Assembly: GCA_005880695.1 (NCBI GenBank)
Contig: VBGR01000048.1
Span: 23,770 to 87,769, forward strand
DNA: 64,000 bases
Origin: Chloroflexota bacterium
GTDB taxonomy: Bacteria; Chloroflexota; Dormibacteria; Dormibacterales; Dormibacteraceae
Reading direction: 5' to 3'
How positions within the stretch are numbered: the first letter of the stretch is position 1; the number at the start of each line of letters is the position of its first letter. Below are positions 1-7,490 of this stretch, piece by piece. The notes below the pieces were generated by a model. That model made no database searches and was not told the origin of the DNA. It saw nothing but the letters and a program-made list of their open reading frames with translations. The translations under genes were made by a program, and so were the position numbers.

Positions 1-90
1 CAGACCACCTCCACTCCACCTGAGGCGCCGCCGACGCGTGACCTGCCGGGTTATTACCTCAATGGGCGCTTTTCAGCCAGTTGGAGGTAA
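1..90 (+). CDS. 3' end of an upstream gene (partial)
   Basis: The first frame is open from base 1 to a TAA at 88-90 and would encode a Thr/Pro-rich tail followed by a short Tyr/Arg-containing end. Its stop lies just after the GGAGGT ribosome-binding site of the next gene, a spacing seen often in this window. Only 29 residues are visible, so no family can be named and chance openness in GC-rich DNA cannot be excluded. Confidence 0.35.
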   Translation, partial: QTTSTPPEAPPTRDLPGYYLNGRFSASWR

Positions 91-94
91 GCAG

Positions 95-607
95 ATGAAG
101 AAAGCAAGGTGGTGCCTGATCTCGGCGACCGCCCTTTGCGCCGGTGCGGCGATCCTCGGCCTCACGACGGCGAGCGCCGACCCCGGCACCGTTCTCAAGT
201 TCGACACCATGGCTCCTGTCACCGGGCCCTACGTCGGCAGCGCCAACCCGATCCGGGGCCTGAACGGCGGCGGCCTTCCCTGGATGATCACCGCCGGAAA
301 CGGAGTCCTGAAGCAAGACGGGCGCCTGGTGCTGCACGTTCGCGGCCTGGTGTTGGCGAATCATGCGCCGGTCCCGCCCGCGCTCCAGGGCACCAATCCG
401 ATCACCAGCTTCCGCGCCATCGTCAGCTGCCAGACCATCTCGTCCGGATCGGCCGCGGTCAGCAACGTGCGAACCGACCCGTTCCCCGCCAGCTCCGAGG
501 GCAACGCCGACGTGGAGACGGCGGTGGCCCTGCCCAGCCCTTGCATCGCGCCGATCGTATTCGTGACCTCACCCGGCGGCGCTTGGTTCGCGGCCACCGG
601 CAACTGA
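95..607 (+). CDS. secreted protein of unknown function
   Basis: A 170-residue protein with a classic N-terminal signal peptide: MKKAR, then a hydrophobic Ala/Leu/Gly core, with probable cleavage after the ASA near residue 27. The mature part is rich in small and hydrophobic residues (Gly, Ala, Pro, Val), with no transmembrane segment and a single Cys pair near the middle and end that could form a disulfide. I chose the ATG at 95 because GGAGGT lies at 83-88; an in-frame ATG at 38 lacks such a site and would bury the signal peptide. A strong hairpin follows the stop. I do not recognise a family; it is probably exported and acts outside the membrane. Confidence 0.75.
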   Translation: MKKARWCLISATALCAGAAILGLTTASADPGTVLKFDTMAPVTGPYVGSANPIRGLNGGGLPWMITAGNGVLKQDGRLVLHVRGLVLANHAPVPPALQGTNPITSFRAIVSCQTISSGSAAVSNVRTDPFPASSEGNADVETAVALPSPCIAPIVFVTSPGGAWFAATGN

Positions 608-614
608 ACCCGGG

Positions 615-649
615 GGAGGCCGGAGGAACGGGCGCCCGCCTCCGCCTCC
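615..649 (+). terminator. long GC-rich hairpin after the secreted-protein gene
   Basis: Bases 615-633 pair with 634-649 in three consecutive helices (GGAGG/CCTCC, CGGAGG/CCTCCG, CGGGC/GCCCG) separated by small bulges. The hairpin starts seven bases after the stop codon at 607. It lacks a T-run, so it would be an imperfect intrinsic terminator or an RNA-stabilising 3' structure. Confidence 0.5.
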
Positions 650-765
650 TCGAGGAACAAAGGCAAGGCGAGGGAGCGGCGAGGTATTTGCGGCATGGTC
701 GACCCTGCGAGCCGTTCGGAAAAGCAGGGAGGCGAGGGAACGGCGGGACCGTCGGGGACGCCGCA

Positions 766-798
766 AGGTTCATGGTTCGAATCCGTGCTCCGGAGCCA
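766..798 (+). tRNA. 3' fragment of a tRNA gene (not intact)
   Basis: The sequence has a five-base variable loop (AGGTT), a five-pair T stem (771-775 with 783-787), the invariant TTCGAAT loop (776-782), a seven-base acceptor strand CTCCGGA (788-794), a G discriminator and an encoded CCA (796-798). No matching D arm, anticodon arm or TCCGGAG 5' strand exists upstream, so this is not a working tRNA. A G discriminator with a TCCGGAG acceptor would fit tRNA-Asn or tRNA-Gln, which is inference. Such 3' ends are typical attachment-site remnants of tyrosine-integrase elements. Confidence 0.6.
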
Positions 799-860
799 CC
801 TAATTCAATACCGGGTCGGCATCTTCGGACTAGCTGCTGGAAGACGTTATCGGCGGGGCT

Positions 861-880
861 TGGTCACAGAATGGTCACAG
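861..880 (+). repeat. two direct TGGTCACAG repeats, 11 bp apart
   Basis: TGGTCACAG occurs at 861-869 and again at 872-880, so the copies start 11 bases apart, about one helical turn. They lie 60-80 bp downstream of the tRNA 3' fragment. Repeats spaced by one turn beside an attachment core can be integrase arm-binding sites. No integrase gene is visible in the window. The rest of 650-904 holds only a 15-bp near-repeat (667-681 and 731-745) and no convincing gene. Confidence 0.4.
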
Positions 881-904
881 GGCGGCCGGTCTGGCCATCC
901 GCTC

Positions 905-2143
905 TCAAAGACGGAGCGAGAGGATCCAGCGAAGTGCGCCCGCCAGCGCGACCTGGAACCAGCCTGACGACCGCTGCGTCCTCGGCGCGGGCGCTTTCGG
1001 GGCGGGGTGCTCGACTGCCCACGGGATCGCCTTCTTTTCCACCGGCTGCGCACTGTGGTTGCTGTCTGCGCCGTGGATCGGGGGCCCCACCTCCGTCCCG
1101 AACACGGGCGCCACTGCCACGCCGGCCGCGCCGGCCAGCGGCTGCACGGAACGCGCCATCGCCTGGCTGACGACCTGGATCATCTCCGGCCAGGGACAGC
1201 TGAAGTCGGAGGCTGCGCCGCAGGCGTAGAGGCCGTAGTCACCGTTGCCCTCGCGCATTACGAAGTGCGTCCAGTGCACCCCGTCACGCGCGTAGCGCAG
1301 CATCTGCGCCGCCACCCAGGCTGGCGCGTCGGCGCTTTTCGGTTGCGCGCCGAACTCTCCCACCCAGAGCGGCACCTGGCCCGACCAGGAGGGCGGGTAA
1401 TTGTTGCCTTCCTGGTAGTGGTGGACCGACCAGACCATGTTCGCTCCGCTGACCGCGGGCACGTCCCATCCGGCGGAGGAGATCTCCACGGCGACGAAGT
1501 GGTTGGGATCGACCGCGAGGATGGTGTCGTGCAGGCGCTGTGCGAGCTGCTGCCACTCACCCTGCGAGGGTGGGGCGGGCTCGTTGAAAAGGTCGTAGCC
1601 GGCCACGGCCGGCTCCCCCGCGAAATGGGCCGCGATCGACCGCCAGGCGGTGTTGAGCGCGTCCTGGTTGTGTTGCGCGGAGCCGCAGTCGCTCCAAATG
1701 CAGTAACCCTTGCCGGCTGACTGATCGTAGCCGCCGGAGCTGCCGCCCGGCGGGATCATCATCGTGACGATCAACCAGAGCCTGTGGGCCCGCGCCCAGG
1801 CGACATGCTGATCGGCGACCGCGAAGAACCGCGTCCGGTCGCTCGCCCACCAGGCGTAATCCATGCTCCAGCGGATCACGTTGCCGCCCCAGGCCTGGAC
1901 CTTGGCGTAGTCGCTCTCGCCGTAGTTGATCGCCCCGATGTCCGGTCCGCCGCAACAGCTCAGCGCGGGCTCGTTGTTGAAGTCCTCTCCACGCAAAACG
2001 ACTGTCTGGCCCGCGTAGGTGAAGTTACGGCCGCTGACCTGCAAGTAGCTCCCTGCCGCGGCCGAGCTGACCGCTGGGGGCGCCAGCCAGAGTGCGCTGG
2101 CAAGGGCCATGGCCGCCAGTCCGAACCTGTGACTCGGGCGCAT
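905..2143 (-). CDS. secreted GH5-like glycoside hydrolase (cellulase family)
   Basis: A 412-residue exported protein with a signal peptide (residues 1-30) and a TIM-barrel catalytic domain of the glycoside hydrolase family 5 type. Visible hallmarks are the acid/base Glu188 in the NEP motif after YDLF, an HHY motif near 241-243, and the nucleophile Glu263 in WVGEFG. The family cleaves beta-1,4-linked glucans, mannans and related polymers; the substrate cannot be told from sequence. The last 70 residues are Ala/Pro-rich and end in a weakly hydrophobic, basic segment that might tether the protein to the membrane. It stands alone, facing the tRNA-fragment region. The start is the ATG that opens the signal peptide; no strong ribosome-binding site is seen. 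Confidence 0.85.
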   Translation of the reverse strand: MRPSHRFGLAAMALASALWLAPPAVSSAAAGSYLQVSGRNFTYAGQTVVLRGEDFNNEPALSCCGGPDIGAINYGESDYAKVQAWGGNVIRWSMDYAWWASDRTRFFAVADQHVAWARAHRLWLIVTMMIPPGGSSGGYDQSAGKGYCIWSDCGSAQHNQDALNTAWRSIAAHFAGEPAVAGYDLFNEPAPPSQGEWQQLAQRLHDTILAVDPNHFVAVEISSAGWDVPAVSGANMVWSVHHYQEGNNYPPSWSGQVPLWVGEFGAQPKSADAPAWVAAQMLRYARDGVHWTHFVMREGNGDYGLYACGAASDFSCPWPEMIQVVSQAMARSVQPLAGAAGVAVAPVFGTEVGPPIHGADSNHSAQPVEKKAIPWAVEHPAPKAPAPRTQRSSGWFQVALAGALRWILSLRL

Positions 2144-2273
2144 GAGCGAACCGCGCCACCGTGAGAGCTCCGGTCAGGGCGCGCGGCGGCGCCCCGGTTA
2201 GGTTTTGGTAAAGATTCGGCGGCGGCCGATTGAGAAGACGAGCCCGCCCAGGAGGATCAGCAGGCCGCAGGGC

Positions 2274-2996
2274 TCAGTCTGGGGTGGGGAATTTCGACAC
2301 CGGCCCCCTCGTCCAGCCGTGGGCTACATTGGCTGATCGCCGGCCGGAGACGATGTTCGCGACGATCGTGACGATGAAGCAAGCGGCGCCGACCCCGATG
2401 GCCAACGGCTGGGAGGCACCCAGGGCGATGCACACCATTGCACCCCAAGCCCCAGCTACGACCGCGACGATGATCAGCATCATGCCCGGCACGATCGTCA
2501 CCGTGTGGCGGAGATCAGAAAGCAGGTGTTGGCCGGGCTCGCTGCCTTTGATGCCGAGTGTCGTCATCACGCCGCGCATGTCGTCATGTGGTGAGGTGAT
2601 GAAATAATCCTTCAGCTCGGGGTGGAGCTCCAGATAGGCATGCCGGATGCGGTTCATCCCGGTTACCCAGAGACTGTCCTGATAGTTGAGCTGGCCGATG
2701 CGCGAGATGGTGGTCAGTCCGACGAATACGACGATGCCCAGAAGTACGATCGCGGCAACGTTGAACGTCGCGCCGAAACGACCGGCTTGAGCGATGAGGG
2801 CCAGCGCGATAACGGTGCCTGAGAGAACAGAGACGAACATGTTCGCCCGGCTGTAGATGTCGGTGTAGCCCAGCGATCGGGTTGCGAGCAAGCTCCAGTG
2901 CTCTGTGGACAATATCTGCATGCTGACGCCGGCTGCTGAACCTGACCCAAGGCCAGCGACCGGCCTCTCGCCTCCGCGCGTTTGTTCGACGCCCAT
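2274..2996 (-). CDS. four-helix membrane protein, unknown
   Basis: A 240-residue protein with two pairs of transmembrane helices: one pair in the first half, around VLSGTVIALALIAQA and the helix after it, and one near the C-terminus. A soluble stretch of about 55 residues with His, Asp and Glu lies between the pairs. I chose the ATG at 2996 because GGGAGG lies seven bases upstream; the frame is open to 3098 but without a better signal. The layout resembles small uncharacterised integral membrane proteins, and no catalytic motif is apparent. It is divergent from the small gene starting at 3069, so 2997-3068 should hold both promoters. Confidence 0.7.
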   Translation of the reverse strand: MGVEQTRGGERPVAGLGSGSAAGVSMQILSTEHWSLLATRSLGYTDIYSRANMFVSVLSGTVIALALIAQAGRFGATFNVAAIVLLGIVVFVGLTTISRIGQLNYQDSLWVTGMNRIRHAYLELHPELKDYFITSPHDDMRGVMTTLGIKGSEPGQHLLSDLRHTVTIVPGMMLIIVAVVAGAWGAMVCIALGASQPLAIGVGAACFIVTIVANIVSGRRSANVAHGWTRGPVSKFPTPD

Positions 2997-3068
2997 GTTT
3001 TGCCTCCCGTCTTCATTCAGCGGCCGCCTCGCCGGTCGGACCTTGCTGCCAGGGTAGCCTTGAGGGCC

Positions 3069-3362
3069 ATGCCTGCCGACCCCCTGGATCGATTCCACGA
3101 GTTGGTCGACGATGCTCGGCGGGAGATCGCGTCGGTCTCCTCAGACCACTCAGGCCGGACGCCCGGCGCCAGCGCCGAGGCCGTTGAGAGGCTGGGGTTG
3201 GCCGAGGGTAGAGTCCTTGGCTACCTCGAAGCGCTGAGCGTGGTCCGGCCGGACCTCGCGCGCCTGGCAGTGGACGTCGCCGAGAAGCTTACAGCGGAGG
3301 TCGGCGCGCTTCGGCTGACATTGGCGCGAGGCGATGGTGAGCCGTTTCCCGAGGAAGACTGA
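3069..3362 (+). CDS. small helical protein, unknown
   Basis: A 97-residue, mostly alpha-helical, acidic protein. A region predicted to form two or three amphipathic helices (around residues 5-25, 40-60 and 65-88) carries regular Leu/Ala spacing. There is no signal peptide or Cys. The ATG at 3069 follows GAGGGCC, a modest ribosome-binding site. The gene is divergent from the four-helix membrane protein and convergent with the PilZ gene, 24 bp away. I do not recognise a family; codon usage is like its neighbours, which supports it being real. Confidence 0.55.
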   Translation: MPADPLDRFHELVDDARREIASVSSDHSGRTPGASAEAVERLGLAEGRVLGYLEALSVVRPDLARLAVDVAEKLTAEVGALRLTLARGDGEPFPEED

Positions 3363-3386
3363 CTGGAAGCCCGCGGGGTCGCCCGG

Positions 3387-3713
3387 CTAAGAGCCGGAGG
3401 AAGCGATCCGCGCCAGGCGCCAGCGGCTGTGGTCGGGAATGTCGGTGAAGCGGAGCCCCGTCTCGCAGCCAGGCCCGGAAGAAATCGCGTCCGGATCTGA
3501 CCAGGCCACCTCGGCCCAGATCTCGATCACGACCCCATCTGGGAGCCGGAGTTCGAGCGGCAGGCGCTCGCCGGCCTCCATGCAGTCGCGAGCGATCACG
3601 CGGATGCCTCCCGGGCTGATGTCGATGACCATCTCGAACCGAGGAGCCTGCGGCGGGCGGAACTCGACCGGGGCCCGAACCCGATTTGTAAGGCGACGAT
3701 TTCGCTGCTCCAC
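3387..3713 (-). CDS. PilZ-domain protein, likely c-di-GMP receptor
   Basis: A single-domain protein of about 108 residues. It contains the PilZ signature: an Arg-rich N-terminus (NRRLTNR) matching RxxxR, then DISPGGI matching the D/N-x-S-x-x-G element, and a C-terminal ETGLRFTDI strand. PilZ domains bind cyclic di-GMP through these residues and alter motility, adhesion or polymer synthesis. I prefer the GTG at 3713, eight bases after GGAG, which puts the Arg motif near the N-terminus as usual; a GTG at 3755 would add 14 residues. The longer open frame to 3989 is antisense to the next gene. An EAL protein elsewhere in the window shows this cell degrades the same messenger. Confidence 0.75.
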   Translation of the reverse strand: MEQRNRRLTNRVRAPVEFRPPQAPRFEMVIDISPGGIRVIARDCMEAGERLPLELRLPDGVVIEIWAEVAWSDPDAISSGPGCETGLRFTDIPDHSRWRLARIASSGS

Positions 3714-3855
3714 AGTTCCACTCCAAAGAACGCGTGTGTGATCTGCCAGGGTCACTTGAGTTCCGATGCAATCACATCCACCGGGCCCGGAGACTGTAGC
3801 AGCCCCACTGTCGGGGCGAGCTAGAGTGGATCGGGTGCCGCGCCGGAGGAAGGGA

Positions 3856-4386
3856 ATGATGGCCGTCGCCGGAGGCGGCGATGACGGCACGACGGGCCTA
3901 CTCGGCGGTGGACGCGCGCGTAAGGACGACCCGCGGATCGAAGCCGCCGGTGCCGTCGACGAAGCCTCCAGCGCGGTTGGCCTGGCCAAGGCTCTGACGC
4001 AAGACTCCCGCGTGCGCGAGGTCTGCGAAGAGCTCCAGCGCGGCCTCTACAAGCTCGGGGCGGAGCTCGGCACCAACCCCGAGCTGGCTGGCAAGTTCGG
4101 ACTCATGGAAGAGACGGACATCGCGCATCTGGAGGAGATCTCGAACGAGCTGGAAGCCGAAGTGCCGATGCCCGAGGGCTTCATCCTGCCCGGGTCGACT
4201 CCCGGGTCGGGCGCGCTCGACCTGGCGCGGGCTACGGTCCGGCGGGCTGAGCGCCGCTGCCTGGCCCTGGGCGACGCGCACGCCGGCGCGAGGCGCTACC
4301 TGAACCGCTTGAGCCTTCTCTTGTTCATGCTCGGGCGCTTCGAAGAGCAGCGCGCCGGCGTAACGGCGAAGATGGCCCGCTCCTAG
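3856..4386 (+). CDS. cob(I)alamin adenosyltransferase, PduO type
   Basis: A 176-residue protein of the PduO-type ATP:corrinoid adenosyltransferase family, which moves the adenosyl group of ATP to cob(I)alamin to make coenzyme B12. The N-terminus carries the family ATP loop (GGDDGTTGLLGG followed by R-x-x-K-D-D-x-R), then a Gly-x-Val-Asp-Glu motif near residue 35. A second signature, RRAERR...YLNRLSLLLF, follows near residues 130-155. Size and motif order fit a complete enzyme. ATGATG at 3856 follows GGAGGAAGGG. Its neighbours are a PilZ protein on the other strand and a hydrolase 13 bp downstream, so no B12 pathway operon is present and no cobalamin riboswitch is seen. Confidence 0.88.
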   Translation: MMAVAGGGDDGTTGLLGGGRARKDDPRIEAAGAVDEASSAVGLAKALTQDSRVREVCEELQRGLYKLGAELGTNPELAGKFGLMEETDIAHLEEISNELEAEVPMPEGFILPGSTPGSGALDLARATVRRAERRCLALGDAHAGARRYLNRLSLLLFMLGRFEEQRAGVTAKMARS

Positions 4387-4399
4387 ACTTAGGGCACCC

Positions 4400-5332
4400 A
4401 TGGTCCCGCTCGTGCTCGCGGTGGTGCTCGGGCTGGTGGCGGCTTACCTGGCGGTCAGCGCCGCCCTCTACCGCTACCTTTTCGTACCCGCAGCCCGAGG
4501 CATGCAGGAAGACTTCCTCTTCACTCCCTGGGAGTTCCAGGCGGACTACGAAGAGGTGGAGTTGGTGACCGCCGACGGGATTAACTTCGGCGCCTGGCAT
4601 TTCCGCCAGCCCGGTTCGCCCCAGACGGTGATCATCAGCGGCGGCCACAAAGGCCAGCGCCAATCCCTGCTCGGGATCGCGATCGGGCTGTGGCGCAAAG
4701 GCTTCAACGTCATCCTCTACTCCTATCGCGGCTACCCTGGCAGCGACCGCGCGCCGGTGACGCTCGGCATCGACGAGGTCAAAGAGCTGCAGGCCGTGAT
4801 CGCCTTCGCCCGCCAGCGCATCAAGCACGCCCGGATCGGTCTTCTCGGCAATTCGATGGGGGCCGTCGTCTCGCTACTCGGGGCGGCCGGCGAACCCGGT
4901 GTCGAGGCGCTCGTTCTGGACAGCCCGTTCGCCGACCTCCGGCTCCTGCTGAGAGACGCCATCTGGCGCCTGGCGCACCTCCCCGGCGCGCCGTTCATCT
5001 TCGCGGTCGGGCTCCTCTTCCGCCTGCGGACCGGATCGAGCCTCGCCGAGGCCAGCCCGCTCTCGGTGCTGAGCGCCCTCGAGCCGCGGCCGCTCTTCTT
5101 CATCCACGGGGGGGCGGACTCGCTCATCCCGGTCAGCCACTCCCGACTGCTCTACGACGCCTACCGCGGTCCGCGCGAGATCTGGATCGTGCAGGGCTCG
5201 CCCCACTGCGGCGCGTACGTGGCCGACCGGGAGCTCTACCTCGAGCGGCTGGCCGGATTCTTCGGCCGCCACCTGGGGCTCAAGGGAACCGGCCAGCTGC
5301 GACTGCTCGAAGAAGGCGAGGAAGTCTCCTAA
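4400..5332 (+). CDS. membrane-anchored alpha/beta hydrolase
   Basis: A 310-residue protein with one N-terminal transmembrane helix (residues 3-27) and an alpha/beta-hydrolase domain facing outward. The likely triad is Ser152 in GNSMGA, Asp240 in HGGADSLIP and His269 in GSPHC. The fold and the serine elbow resemble the BAAT/S9-like and YfhR-type hydrolases; esterase, lipase or peptidase activity is possible but the substrate is unknown. It begins 13 bp after the cobalamin adenosyltransferase and may share its transcript. The ATG at 4400 has only weak upstream purines. Confidence 0.8.
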   Translation: MVPLVLAVVLGLVAAYLAVSAALYRYLFVPAARGMQEDFLFTPWEFQADYEEVELVTADGINFGAWHFRQPGSPQTVIISGGHKGQRQSLLGIAIGLWRKGFNVILYSYRGYPGSDRAPVTLGIDEVKELQAVIAFARQRIKHARIGLLGNSMGAVVSLLGAAGEPGVEALVLDSPFADLRLLLRDAIWRLAHLPGAPFIFAVGLLFRLRTGSSLAEASPLSVLSALEPRPLFFIHGGADSLIPVSHSRLLYDAYRGPREIWIVQGSPHCGAYVADRELYLERLAGFFGRHLGLKGTGQLRLLEEGEEVS

Positions 5333-5351
5333 GCGCCCCCTAGACGCAACG

Positions 5352-5408
5352 CAGGAGAGAAAGAAAGGCGGCAGACGATCCGGCTCGCGCGATCTTTTCT
5401 TTCCTCTT
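5352..5408 (-). terminator. A/T-rich hairpin between convergent genes
   Basis: GAGAAAGAAAG near 5352-5365 is complementary to CTTTTCTTTCCTC near 5394-5407, giving a long-looped hairpin that ends in a run of T on either strand. It sits between the stop of the hydrolase (5332) and the stop of the LysM gene (5411), where a bidirectional terminator would be expected. The pairing is imperfect and the loop large. Confidence 0.35.
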
Positions 5409-5410
5409 AT

Positions 5411-6361
5411 CTAGTAGATGAAGGCGATCAGCGGAACCTGGCCCGGCTTGATCGTGCGCCTGCTGACCACGCCAAAGCCGACGAAGTTCATCTCTGAAAC
5501 CGTCCAGGAGCCGTCGGCGTTTACCGCTTCGACATAGGCCACATGACCAAGGCTCGACTCCCACGTCGCCATGATCGCGCCGGGCTTTGGCGTCATCCCG
5601 GTCTGGTAGCCCATGGCCCGCGCGTTGTCCGGCCATTGGTAGGCGTTCCCGATCCAGGGAACCGGGCGCTTGGAGGCGACGTACCAGGTGCAGTAGCCCC
5701 ATGGGAAGCGGCCGTTGGAGTAGGAACCAGGCGTGTCATAGGCGCGGCTGACTATCGGGCGACCGTACTGGATCGGCTTGAACTCCGGCCCCACGCCGTT
5801 CGGGATGACCAGGAGCATGCCGGGAGTGACTTCGGTCACTCGGTTGTATTCGACGATGACGTCGGCGTCGACGTGGTAGGAGGACGCGATCGAATCCATT
5901 GTGTCGCCCTTGCCGGCGGCATAGACGACGCCGGCCACGGGCGGGATGTTGAGGTGCTGACCGGCGCCCACCCAGTCGTAGATGAGCGGGTTCGACCAGC
6001 GCAGCTGGTCAACGCTGATGTTGAACTTCTGCGCCACCGACGCGACAGTGTCTCCGTCCGAGACCGTATAGCTGATGACGCTGTGGGAAGGTACAGCCGA
6101 GCTCGGGATCGCAAGCGGCTTCACGATCGTGCTGAACCGGCCCAGGTACACCTCCGAGATCTGCCCGCCCTCGTTCATCACGAGCGCGTTGGCATCTACG
6201 GAAGAGGAATTGAAACCGGATTGGAAATGACGACCAACTGTCGCGTACCCCGAAATCGTGACCACGATCACGAGCACGACGGCATGCGTGAGATAACGGC
6301 TAAGTACCGTCAGTTTCCAGCTACCCCCGCTGTAATAAAAGGCACCCCTACTGGGCACCAA
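5411..6361 (-). CDS. LysM-LysM-CHAP cell-wall hydrolase or amidase
   Basis: A protein of up to 316 residues with one N-terminal transmembrane segment (about residues 25-42). Two LysM peptidoglycan-binding modules follow (about 96-140 and 144-188), then a C-terminal CHAP domain. CHAP catalytic candidates are Cys224 in WGYCTWYVA and His273 in GHVAYVE; CHAP enzymes cut peptide cross-bridges or the amide bond of peptidoglycan. The protein is probably anchored outside the membrane and remodels the wall. The frame opens at a TTG at 6361 with GTG at 6358. A strong promoter upstream places the predicted transcript start only about five bases before it, so the message may be nearly leaderless, or translation may begin further in. 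Confidence 0.85.
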   Translation of the reverse strand: MVPSRGAFYYSGGSWKLTVLSRYLTHAVVLVIVVTISGYATVGRHFQSGFNSSSVDANALVMNEGGQISEVYLGRFSTIVKPLAIPSSAVPSHSVISYTVSDGDTVASVAQKFNISVDQLRWSNPLIYDWVGAGQHLNIPPVAGVVYAAGKGDTMDSIASSYHVDADVIVEYNRVTEVTPGMLLVIPNGVGPEFKPIQYGRPIVSRAYDTPGSYSNGRFPWGYCTWYVASKRPVPWIGNAYQWPDNARAMGYQTGMTPKPGAIMATWESSLGHVAYVEAVNADGSWTVSEMNFVGFGVVSRRTIKPGQVPLIAFIY

Positions 6362-6372
6362 TGAACGCCGGG

Positions 6373-6402
6373 ATACTAGCAGAGGATTTCACGGGTTGTC
6401 AA
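6373..6402 (-). promoter_or_regulatory. sigma-70-type promoter for the LysM-CHAP gene
   Basis: On the minus strand TTGACA (6397-6402) is a perfect -35 box and TAGTAT (6373-6378) a good -10 box, separated by 18 bp. The predicted transcription start near 6366 lies almost on the TTG start at 6361. Confidence 0.65.
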
Positions 6403-6480
6403 ACGATCAAAAGTTCCGCCTCTTGCGAGGGGCCTGGACGCCGGCCCGAGTTCAAAAGGGGAATTCGCAGTATCGCTTTC

Positions 6481-6486
6481 TATAAT
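6481..6486 (+). promoter_or_regulatory. consensus -10 box before the MoxR gene
   Basis: TATAAT at 6481-6486 is a perfect -10 element, rare by chance in DNA this GC-rich. No recognisable -35 box lies 16-18 bp upstream. It ends only two bases before the first ATG at 6489, so transcription would begin within the first codons of the longest frame. Either a later start codon is used or the site is coincidental. Confidence 0.4.
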
Positions 6487-6488
6487 CG

Positions 6489-7490
6489 ATGCGTGGCGGG
6501 GACGGGATCTTGAAGGATCGATCCGAGCGAGACGCTGGGCTCGACTCGGTCCGCACGGTCGCCGACGCCACGCTCGCCAACGTCAGCCGGGCAATCGTCA
6601 ACAAGGAATACGAGATCCGACTCTGCCTGGCGACGCTGCTCTGCGAAGGCCATCTGCTGATCGAGGACGTGCCGGGCGTGGGCAAGACGATGCTCGCCAA
6701 GTCACTTGCCCGCTCACTCGACTGCACCTTCCGCCGGATCCAGTTCACGCCCGACCTGCTGCCGTCCGATGTGACAGGCGTGACCGCCTTCAACCAGAAG
6801 ACTTCCGAGTTCGAGTTCCGGCCCGGCCCTGTCTTCGCCCAGGTCCTCCTTGCCGACGAGATCAACCGGGCCACCCCGAAGACCCAGGCCGCCCTCCTGG
6901 AGGCGATGGAGGAGCGGCAGGTGACTGTCGACGGCGAGACCAAGCGCCTGCCGAACCCCTTCGTCGTGATGGCAACTCAAAACCCGATCGAGTACGCCGG
7001 CACCTTCCCGCTCCCCGAAGCCCAGCTGGACCGCTTCATGATGAAAGTCAGGCTCGGCTACCTGAGCCTCCAGGAGGAGGCCAACCTGATCGGCCAGGAC
7101 AAGGTCGAGTCGCCCTTCGAGGAGCTCCAGCCCGTCGTCTCGCCGCACGAGCTGATCGCCGCCCAGGAGGCTGTCCGGGGGATTTTCGTCAAGCCGAGCC
7201 TGCGCGAGTACATGGCGCGCGTCGTCGACCGCACCCGGAGCCATGCAGACATCGCCCTCGGCGCCAGCACCCGCGGCACCATCAACCTCTACCGGGCGTC
7301 CCAGGCGTGGGCCGCCATGCAGGGTCGCGAGTTTGTCGTGCCAGACGACGTGAAGGAGCTGGCCGAGCCGATCCTGGCTCACCGCCTGATCCTCCGGCCG
7401 AACGCCGAGATGCAGGGCCAGACGCCCCGCAAGATCCTCACCCAGCTGCTGGAACGCGAGCCGGTCCCGCAGCTGACTGGTGATGAGTAG
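6489..7490 (+). CDS. MoxR-family AAA+ ATPase
   Basis: A 333-residue MoxR ATPase. It shows the Walker A motif GVGKTM (residues 63-68), Walker B LLADEINR (about 120-127), sensor 1 ATQNP, and the C-terminal lid with RLILRP. MoxR proteins are chaperone-like ATPases that mature partner proteins, commonly those containing von Willebrand or DUF58 domains. The gene overlaps the DUF58 gene by 8-11 bp and is followed by a transglutaminase-like membrane protein, the standard three-gene set. The annotated ATG may be slightly too early because a TATAAT box abuts it; a TTG at 6510 is an alternative. Confidence 0.92.
   Translation: MRGGDGILKDRSERDAGLDSVRTVADATLANVSRAIVNKEYEIRLCLATLLCEGHLLIEDVPGVGKTMLAKSLARSLDCTFRRIQFTPDLLPSDVTGVTAFNQKTSEFEFRPGPVFAQVLLADEINRATPKTQAALLEAMEERQVTVDGETKRLPNPFVVMATQNPIEYAGTFPLPEAQLDRFMMKVRLGYLSLQEEANLIGQDKVESPFEELQPVVSPHELIAAQEAVRGIFVKPSLREYMARVVDRTRSHADIALGASTRGTINLYRASQAWAAMQGREFVVPDDVKELAEPILAHRLILRPNAEMQGQTPRKILTQLLEREPVPQLTGDE

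Noticed and set aside
715..798. Complete tRNA (including tRNA-Sec) ending at the CCA at 796-798
   Set aside because: No D arm or anticodon stem can be folded; the best 5' acceptor strands leave mismatches. Only the 3' part is tRNA-like.
2198..2265. Short minus-strand frame reading GLLILLGGLVFSIGRRR, like a C-terminal anchor
   Set aside because: It has no credible start or upstream partner in frame; a relic is possible but unsupported.
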